NCBI GenBank assembly: GCA_011033025.1
Contig: WFMF01000423.1
Coordinates: 62,001-126,000, forward strand
Direction of reading: 5' to 3'
Origin: Beroe forskalii
Taxonomy: Eukaryota; Ctenophora; Nuda; Beroida; Beroidae
DNA: 64,000 nt
The translations under genes and the position numbers were made by a program. Below the pieces are notes generated by a model, which worked only from the letters and a program-made list of their open reading frames with translations, was not told the origin of the DNA and did not search any database. The first letter of the stretch is position 1. Each line of letters begins with the position of its first letter. Shown here piece by piece: positions 57,801-64,000 of the stretch.

Positions 57801-60800
57801 TCTCCACAGGGCAGGGGTCAATGTGCTGGGAACCGAGCCTACCATGATAGATAGCGCCGAGAACAGGTTAGAAGCGTTTCTGTTCGGTTTTAATACCGGA
57901 TCCTTCCTCATCTTATTCTAAATTATACGGGGGGGGCCAACCTCGAAAAACCCCGGGTGGATATAAAAATTGGCAAATGGGGGTTTAATTTTTCGGGGTT
58001 AATGAGGGTTAAAGGAGGCTAAACTGATAAAAAAATAGCCGTTTTTCGGTCGTAAAATTCGAATTTTTCTCAAAATGGTACTACTTTAGTTGTGGATTCT
58101 CGGCTCTTCTCTCAAATGGTACCATATTTGTTGAGGATTTTTGGCACTTTTCTGAAATGGTACCATTTTTGTTGAGGATATTCGACCCTTTTCTGAAATG
58201 GTACCATTTTTGTTGAGGAATTTTGGCCCTTTTCTGAAATGGTACCATTTTTGTTGACGATTTTCGACCCTAATCTGAAATGGTACCATTTTTGTTTAGG
58301 ATTTTCAACCCTTTTCTGAAATGGTACCATTTTTGCTGGAAATTTTTTCTGGGCACTTTTCTGAAATGGTACCATTTTTGTTGACGATTTTCGACCCTTT
58401 TCTTAAATGGTACCATTTTTGTTGACAATTTTCGACCCTTATCTGAAATGGTACCATTTTTGTTTAGGATTTTCAACCCTTTTCTGAAATGGTACCATTT
58501 TTGTTGAGGATTTTTGATGAAGATTTTTGGCACTTCTCGGAAATGGTACCATTTTTTGTTGACGATTTTCGACCCTTTTCTGAAATGGTACCATTTTTGT
58601 TGACGATTTTCGACCCTAATCTGAAATGGTACCATTTTTGTTGAGGATTTTCAACCCTTTTCTGAAATGGTACCATTTTTGCTGGAGATTTTTGGCACTT
58701 TTCGGAAATGGTACCATAATTTTGTTGAGGAATTTTGGCCCTTTTCTGAAATGGTACCATTTTTGTTGAGGATTTTCGATCCTAATCTGAAATGGTACCA
58801 TTTTTGTTGAGGATATTCGACCCTAATCTGAAATGGTACCATTTTTGTTGAGGATTTTCAAACCTTTTCTGAAATGGTACCATTTTTGCTGGAGATTTTT
58901 GGCACTTTTCGGAAATGGTACCATAATTTTTGTTGAGGAATTTTGGCCCTTTTCTGAAATGGTACCATTTTTGTTGAGGATTTTCGACCCTAATCTGAAA
59001 TGGTACCATTTTTGTTGAGGATATTCGACCCTAATCTGAAATGGTACCATTTTTGTTGAGGATTTTCAAACCTTTTCTGAAATGGTACCATTTTTGCTGA
59101 AAATTTTTGGCACTTTTCGAAAATGGTACCATTTTTGTTGAGGATTTTTGAACCTTTTCTTATTAATGGTACCATTTTTTGTTGAGAAATTTTAAAATTT
59201 ATTCAGAAACAGTACCATTTTATAGAAAATTTTCCGAATTTTTTTCAAATGGTACCACTTTTGATGATGATTTTCGACCCATTTCTGAAATGGTACCATT
59301 TTAGTTGTGGATTTTCGGCCTTATTTTGAAATGGTACCCATTTAAACCCCCCAAAACCCCAAAGTGGATATAAAAAAGCCAAATAGGGGTTTAATTTTTA
59401 GGGGTTTATTGGGGGTTTTTCGAGGTTGCCCCCCCCCCTATACGTTTTCCTTGAGGCTTGAAACACAGCCCTCTATCGCAGTATAAAACCTTATTGGCCT
59501 TTGTTTAGCCGGCCCTTAATAAGGACAAAAACGACTTTGACCCCTCCGTCAGGTTTAAGTTCTCCCGGATGCTGGACTGGATGAACATCGCGCAGCCCCA
59601 GTGGAAGGAGTTGACGGACCTGGAGTCCGCTGCAGAGTTCGCGGCGCTCGTGGGATATCCGGTGCTGGTACGACCCTCCTACGTGCTGTCCGGTGCAGCC
59701 ATGTCTATCTGCCACACGTTAGTTGGGGGCCATGTCTATCTGCCACACGTTAGTTGGGGCCATGTCTATCTGCCACACGTTAGTTGGGGGCCATGTCTAT
59801 CTGTCACACGTTAGTTGGGGGCCATGTCTATCTGCCACACGTTAGTCGGGGGCCATGTCTATCTGCCACACGTTAGTTGGGGCCATGTCTATCTGCCACA
59901 CGTTAGTCGGGGGCCATGTCTATCTGCCACACGTTAGTTGGGGGCCATGTCTATCTGCCACACGTTAGTTGGGGCCATGTCTATCTGCCACACGTTAGTT
60001 GGGGGCCATGTCTATCTGCCACACGTTAGTTGGGGCCATGTCTATCTGCCACACGTTAGTTGGGGGCCATGTCTATCTGCCACACGTTAGTTGGGGCCAT
60101 GTCTATCTGCCACACGTTAGTTGGGGGCCATGTCTATCTGCCACACGTTAGTTGGGGGTTAGGAGCAAGCTCCGGAACCCAGGGGCGGCTCGTTGGGGTG
60201 GCTGGAATGGTAACTTGCCCGTACCAAGTCTGGACGGAGTCAGGGGGTTTCGGGGTGGCCTCCAAACCGGCGGAGGCCTACGCCGTTGAGCCGTTGGCGT
60301 ACATGCATAATGCGATCTATAGCTATTCTAGCTGTTTCTATTCCAGGGATGATGGATTGAAGGAGTACCTGGGCAAAGCAGCTGCTCTATCACCCGATCA
60401 CCCTGTAGTCATCAGCAAATTCATCATGCAGGCCAAGGTAATAAGACATGAATAATTGAAATATTGTACTTACTTCATCATGTCAAATGTGAAAAGATCT
60501 TGAAGCTGGAACCAAGAATGTTCTCCAGACTTGACAAAGATACCATCGCATCATGGCTGGTTGGAGCATTGGATAATTTGCGAATAAGTAGGAACTTGAT
60601 ACGAGATGCGACAGTGGAGATTGACGAGTTAAAAGTGGAAGTTGACGAGCTGCAGAAACAGGCGCTAGGAGACAAGTCAATGATTATTGAGCTGCAGCGG
60701 GAAGTGATAGAAGGCAAGAAGGAGGTGATGGAAGGAAGCAAGGAGCAGATCAAACAGGTCCAGTCATCGCTGCAGACGGAGATAAAGAGTTATAGAGATG

Positions 60801-63800
60801 CTGTCTGTTTGCAGAAGGAGGGTTCTAAGTGTGATATGGATCAAATCAGAGTGCAAGATGTGAAGGAAGCAGTAAAAGTCGTGACAGAAGATAGCACCAG
60901 GAGAAAGAACATCATGATTTTTGGACTTGAAGAGAAGGGTAGCCTCAAGACTAGTGTGACTGGTCTGTTGAAGCAGCTTGGTGAACAGCCACATATCGAG
61001 AACTGTGAACGGATTGGGCGAACTGAGCCGAATTCAACGCCCAAGCCTGTTAAGGTAACATTGAGCAGCGCCAGTTTTGTGGAGACCACGTTGAGGAGAT
61101 CTCATCTGTTACGAGGAAACAAGGGATACGACTCAGTGTACATCGGACCAGACAGATCTGAAGAAGAGAGGAAAGCTCACAGGGAACTTGTTCAAAATCT
61201 GAGGAGGAAAATCAACGAGGAGCCGGAGAGTTATCACACCATCAGAAAGGATCGGATCATCAGCTTCCCGAAGACGAAGATCAGTCCTCAATATCATCAC
61301 CCGGCTACAAAAGAAGGAACATCACCTCCACCCCCAAGATAGACTTTTTCACCAGCGTCACTGACAATTGGCATTTTAGACTTGACATTAAGTTTATTTT
61401 CGGAGAGTGGACTTTTCCATTTGTTTTCAAGGGGATATGTTTTTGCTACTCTGCCTTATGCATATTTTTCAGGGTCTGATTTTTAATTTCAATTTATTAT
61501 TTTTTAGGTAATCATTTATTTGATTACCTAACGGTCTGACATTACAGTATTTTATGTAATAAGACTGTAATTCTTATTCTTATTCTTATTCTGCAAAATC
61601 ATGAAATCAGGTAAAATCATGAAATATTGTAATTGATTACAATAGCATTCCGGAATCTTTTACTCACAGTGCTCGACTTTCTCTATGAATAGGAGCTGAT
61701 CCTACTAGAAATAAAACAATCTGTTCACCAACTCCAAGTTTCATGCAATATATTGGGAATCCTGCAGTGAGAAATATTGTACTTACTTACTTACGTCATT
61801 ACACGTATTGTGGTCTTAGTAAATTATTGTACACGCTACACACGATCATATGAACCGCACTGTTGTGGTTTTCGCATGCAAAATAATAAATATTCAATAA
61901 ACTAATAAAAAAGTTGTTATATTATCATGGATCTTGTGAAGTTCAATTGTGGCACATTGCCATAATATGCAATCGATGAAAAGATTTAGCGAAGTAGGCT
62001 TACAGCATGATTTTAGGAAATTCTTCTGGATTATAATGCCCTACTACTACTACAAAAAATCATAATGCACCATCATTGATCAATGGTGGTGCATTCTTAC
62101 GGCACTTCACCAATCACCACTCATATGACACACCGTCATGTTCAGGAGATAGATGTGGACGCTGTGGCGTGCAATGGCGAGGTACTCGTTATGGCTATCT
62201 CAGAACACATTGAGAACGCTGGAGTGCACTCTGGTGACGCTACACTCGTACTACCGCCCCAGGTGATTTCAAAACTTGAAAAGATTTGATAAAGCTCAGT
62301 AAATAGCAAAATGCGTTTGTAGCATCCACTCAGGGAGAAAATTTTCTTGGGATTGTATCATTTTGTTAATTTTCATGATAGAATGAAGAAATGAGTGAGA
62401 TTTTGAACTTTTCAAAGTCAATAAGGAATGACTTATATTTTCGCAGGACATGAACACTGAAACACTCAGTAAAATACGGAAAGTATGTCGCTCCGTGGGC
62501 CACGCCCTGCGGGTCTCGGGTCCCTTCAACCTCCAAATAATAGCGAAGGAGAACAACCTGAAAGTTATCGAGTGCAATGTCCGGGTCTCTCGATCCTTCC
62601 CTTTCGTCTCTAAGACGCTCGGAGTTGACTTTGTAGCTCTAGCTACAAGGGTCTTGCTGGGAATGCCTTGTGAACCTGTGTCTCCTGACCCGATGGAAAA
62701 CTCTCCGAGGATCGGAATGAAGGTAAACCTGAGTTTCATACTGTAATACCTATTCAGAGCTGGACATATTACTTGAAGTCTGCAAAACCAATCGGTCGTT
62801 TTAATTCCCGCGTTTGACTTCTTGAATGCATGTACAGTATTCCATTCTTTCATTTCCGTGTACCACTTGTGCAAGTCTCATGGGAATTGGGATGCCTCTG
62901 ACTTTCTCAACCCCAACCACATTTCATGCCAGGTAGCTCAATTCTCCTTCTCCCGTCTTGCTGGTGCCGATGCCCTTCTTGGAGTAGACATGGCATCTAC
63001 TGGTGAGGTAGCAGCTTTTGGTACTGACATGTACACAGCCTACCTCAAAGCCCTGCTTAGCTCCGGGTTCAAACTGCCCAAGAAGAACATTCTCCTTTCC
63101 ATCGGAAGTTATAAGGTAGGAAGATTTGGGCTCTGAGGAAACTAGAAAGTAGAACCTTTTACTTTTCGAGGGAACCGTAAGAAATTATTTTAGATAGCTA
63201 GGCCACTCCCAATAACTGACAGTTGAGTAGATATTATTATGTTGATTTACATCTCTACACAGCCTTCACAAAATATTAACTTATTAACAAAATTATCTTT
63301 ACTGTACTTTTTTATCACTATTGTCCGGATTCTAATATCCAACTTAAGTTCAACTTTACGCTTTATACACATCACATCAGAGCAAGCAAGAGATGTTAGA
63401 GAGTGTGAGAAGGCTCCACGCTATGGGATTCACGCTCTACGGGTCTCGTGGTACGGCTGATTTCTACAACGAGCACGGCATAACGGTACGTGATATGCGT
63501 CGCTAGATCTAAACACATAAATATAGCAGTTTTATTGGTAATGAAATAATGTAAAATAAGCGATCTGATCTCTATTTGATAAATGTTATCGTTATGATAT
63601 CAATTTATTTATCAATCATAAAATTAAAAGGCCAATTAACTCTGAATACTTCAGTAATAATTTTGAAAGACTGAATTATGATACTTCAGATCACTTCAAT
63701 TTCGTGGCCGTTCAGTGAGAATGGCCAACAGGGAGACAAAAATATCCCAAGCATTGGAGATTACCTTGCTACTCAGAAATTCGACCTTGTCATCAACCTT

Positions 63801-64000
63801 CCTCTCGGTATGTTATTAAAACTTACCTTTATCTTCCAAAAAAGAACTACCGTAATTTATTGATGATGCATAATTATATGAATTCTGAAATTGTTGAATA
63901 ATCTCCACTTTTCCAGGGCTATTTTCATTAATTCACTAGATTAGCTAAGTTTTAATTAGTAATTAAGCGAATGACTAATCTCCCTTTGCAGCCCACAACG
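45789..64000 (+). CDS. CAD: CAD: glutaminase / carbamoyl-phosphate synthetase II part, runs off the right edge
   Basis: Exons: 45789-45953, 46257-46431, 46743-46841, 47272-47445, 47619-47811, 47984-48198, 49671-49838, 50080-50249, 50458-50589, 51308-51428, 52081-52193, 52399-52539, 52757-52868, 53604-53761, 54224-54355, 54593-54694, 54909-55046, 55356-55508, 55705-55807, 56191-56337, 57048-57145, 57366-57464, 57715-57866, 59553-59717, 60347-60437, 62146-62262, 62447-62722, 62933-63115, 63381-63485, 63690-63807, 63992 onward. All phases agree and all use GT-AG. About 1441 residues are visible. CAD makes carbamoyl phosphate, carbamoyl aspartate and dihydroorotate, the first steps of pyrimidine synthesis in the cytosol. 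The dihydroorotase and transcarbamylase parts must lie beyond the window. The ATG at 45789 sits 11 bases after an acceptor-like CTGTTGCAG, so a 5' UTR intron is likely. Confidence 0.96.
46043..46209 (+). mobile_element. Retroposed fragment with A-tail in CAD intron 1
   Basis: The segment is flanked by the 14-bp direct repeat AAATTTACCAATTT (46029-46042 and 46210-46223) and ends in a run of A. It reads [20 protein letters not shown] then LMS and a stop in one frame. It is the same source sequence as 1026-1302, but 5'-truncated at a different point. The structure (5' truncation, A-tail, 14-bp TSD) is typical of LINE-mediated retroposition. The source gene was not recognised. Confidence 0.7.
48632..49123 (-). 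CDS. Secreted protein of unknown family, nested antisense in CAD intron 6
   Basis: This single-exon frame gives 163 residues from the ATG at 49123; an upstream in-frame ATG at 49195 would add 24. From 49123 it begins with a textbook signal peptide ([16 protein letters not shown]), which is why I prefer that start. The mature part has Cys pairs (CIFTC, ECGF, GYYC end), a His/Asp stretch ([11 protein letters not shown]), [20 protein letters not shown] and beta-rich segments. No family was recognised. Length, a clean signal peptide and composition unlike the flanking intron argue for a real gene. It has no introns, like the GPCR nested in RFC1. Confidence 0.65.
   Translation of the reverse strand: MFCLLFFLLPGTVFAVTSSTITHSHDQDAHPDCIFTCAGSTAQTPSGVYQQVNLAGIDGFGSDWQFTEATIDISECGFKKTPIITSSLSFNEMEIDIHNRGEFYAIAALIGGGNVVSEASTTKFKTYITGFHPMKRLSYRHQLSEFFAKKYLSVNWFATGYYC
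50655..51307 (+). repeat. 16-17-bp minisatellite ending at the CAD exon 10 acceptor
   Basis: About 38 copies of TTGACACCACTTCTCC with variants fill most of intron 9. The last unit reads CCTTGACACCAG, and that CAG is the acceptor of exon 10, so each unit (CCTTGACACCAC) is one base from a splice acceptor. Confidence 0.85.
52655..52726 (+). repeat. Duplicated exon fragments in CAD intron 12
   Basis: 'TTTCAGGTTATCATAGAC' (acceptor and start of exon 13) occurs at 52667 ahead of the real one at 52751. 'AACACCCCTTGCCAGTGGCA' (end of exon 12) recurs at 52700. The order is exon-13 start then exon-12 end, as expected of one repeat period of an old tandem duplication. Both segments are linked to TGACGTCA copies (52652, 52730). 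Confidence 0.75.
53740..53990 (+). repeat. Minisatellite duplicating the CAD exon 14 donor
   Basis: The exon ends CACTCCTTACAG|GT. About seven variants of 'CCTCACTCCTTACAGGTTTC' plus 'AATAAAAC' follow in the intron, so copies of the exon end and splice donor are repeated every 28-30 bases or so. Confidence 0.85.
55834..55934. mobile_element. ~100-bp MITE around a TGACGTCA
   Basis: Ends CGCACGAGAAATAGGCGGTT and AACCGCCTATTTCTCGCGTG are inverted repeats. The centre contains TGACGTCATTATCAT. Fragments of the same ends appear at about 25368 (AAAAATAGGCGGTTC). It lies in CAD intron 19. Confidence 0.75.
56331..56745 (+). repeat. Minisatellite duplicating the CAD exon 20 donor
   Basis: The junction CATCAGG|GTAGGTGGCATTCTG is followed by about ten units of 'CAGGGTATGTGGCATTCTGC' plus 'CAAAATAATACC', with spacing varying between about 30 and 45 bases. 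Every unit keeps a good donor (G|GTATGT). Confidence 0.85.
56890..57017. mobile_element. 128-bp MITE with ~40-bp inverted ends
   Basis: The left arm GTGACAGTTCGAACTGCAG continues through a GCGCGCGGCGTAAG stretch; the right arm is its near-perfect reverse complement ending AATTGCCAC. It is a strong hairpin 30 bp before the acceptor of CAD exon 21. Confidence 0.8.
57929..59438. mobile_element. 1.5 kb MITE swollen by an internal 41-bp satellite, CAD intron 23
   Basis: The ends GGGGGGGGCCAACCTCGAAA and TTTCGAGGTTGCCCCCCCCC are inverted repeats, flanked by TATAC on both sides (57924-57928, 59439-59443). Sub-terminal direct repeats 'GTGGATATAAAAA' plus 'GGGGTTTAATTTTT' occur at both ends. Between them (about 58060-59340) lie about 31 copies of a 39-42-bp unit containing the palindrome AATGGTACCATT and 'TTGTTGAGGATTTTCGACC'. 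Minus-strand frames in it are repeat artefacts. Confidence 0.8.
59693..60157 (+). repeat. 30/31-bp minisatellite duplicating the CAD exon 24 donor
   Basis: Exon 24 ends inside the first unit (CTGCCACAC|GTTAGTTGGGG). About 15 near-identical units of 'CCATGTCTATCTGCCACACG' plus 'TTAGTTGGGG(G)' follow, so the last 20 exon bases and the donor are repeated. Units differ mainly in the number of G. Confidence 0.9.
60458..61788 (+). mobile_element. Retroelement insertion with 18-bp target duplication, CAD intron 25
   Basis: GAAATATTGTACTTACTT occurs at both ends (60458-60475 and 61771-61788). The interior holds one ORF1-like gene and a non-coding 3' part with 'TTATTCTTATTCTTATTCTG', the sort of short tandem tail seen in some LINE families, plus a hairpin TAGGTAATCA/TGATTACCTA near 61505-61530. 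No reverse transcriptase is present, so it is either an ORF1-only non-autonomous element or an internally deleted LINE. Confidence 0.75.
60518..61342 (+). CDS. LINE ORF1-like coiled-coil / RRM-type protein
   Basis: The product is 274 residues from the ATG at 60518; the frame is open to 60464 but homology with 5707-6069 supports the later start. An N-terminal coiled coil ([13 protein letters not shown] and following) is followed by [54 protein letters not shown] and a basic [15 protein letters not shown]. That order (coiled coil, 'NIMIFGL', 'R.G' and '[13 protein letters not shown]') is typical of ORF1 proteins or N-terminal regions of non-LTR retrotransposons, which bind nucleic acid. The frame is intact, so the insertion may be recent. 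Confidence 0.8.
   Translation: MFSRLDKDTIASWLVGALDNLRISRNLIRDATVEIDELKVEVDELQKQALGDKSMIIELQREVIEGKKEVMEGSKEQIKQVQSSLQTEIKSYRDAVCLQKEGSKCDMDQIRVQDVKEAVKVVTEDSTRRKNIMIFGLEEKGSLKTSVTGLLKQLGEQPHIENCERIGRTEPNSTPKPVKVTLSSASFVETTLRRSHLLRGNKGYDSVYIGPDRSEEERKAHRELVQNLRRKINEEPESYHTIRKDRIISFPKTKISPQYHHPATKEGTSPPPPR

Larger units (their letters stand above)
57048..64000 (+). other. CAD: CAD exons 21-31: CPSase B half and start of regulatory (MGS-like) domain
   Basis: Motifs in order: [143 protein letters not shown] and STGEVA. This half phosphorylates carbamate. The regulatory domain starts in exons 28-30 ([38 protein letters not shown]); in animals it is where UTP inhibits and PRPP activates. The last visible codons are AHN at the edge. 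Confidence 0.95.

Noticed and set aside
58064-59340. CRISPR-like look of a regular 41-bp array
   Set aside because: Units are contiguous and similar throughout, with no unique spacers, and the array lies in an intron of an animal gene inside transposon ends.

Overview
The window is nuclear DNA of an animal. It is AT-rich and carries spliced genes with GT-AG introns. Three things point to a metazoan: a CAD-type multifunctional pyrimidine gene, a Mos-family kinase and a rhodopsin-like GPCR. Single-exon genes sit antisense inside introns and short inverted-repeat elements are dense. I suspect a non-bilaterian marine invertebrate, but the sequence does not let me name the phylum.

Layout: (1) 1-1378 is an inverted copy of the first exon and upstream region of the CAD gene at 45036-45885. 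(2) 3160-21140, plus strand, is a 21-exon RFC1 gene (replication factor C large subunit, about 990 residues). Its introns hold a coiled-coil ORF1-like gene (5707-6069), an antisense single-exon GPCR (6905-7915), a 2.6 kb foldback transposon (8948-11579), three identical tRNA-Ala(AGC) genes (12343-12934), several MITEs and a 40-bp palindromic satellite. (3) 21141-26242 is intergenic, with MITEs and one doubtful ORF. (4) 26243-28942, minus strand, is a Mos-like Ser/Thr kinase in two visible exons; its 5' exon was not found. (5) 29000-45000 is a gene-poor tract of MITEs, a tRNA-derived fragment, tandem duplications and a 38-bp minisatellite open in all three minus frames. (6) 45789-64000, plus strand, is CAD: 31 exons covering glutaminase, CPSase A, CPSase B and the start of the regulatory domain. 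It runs off the right edge before dihydroorotase and aspartate transcarbamylase. Its introns hold an antisense secreted-protein gene (48632-49123), an 18-bp-TSD retroelement with an ORF1-like protein (60518-61342), and many tandem arrays.

RFC1 (clamp loading in DNA replication) and CAD (de novo pyrimidine synthesis) are both S-phase housekeeping genes, but I see no evidence that they are co-regulated. The most unusual signals are minisatellites whose repeat unit contains the splice site of the neighbouring exon (several independent loci), about 22 dispersed copies of the palindrome TGACGTCA, the inverted CAD exon-1 duplication, and two RFC1 exon junctions that are one base out of frame in this sequence.
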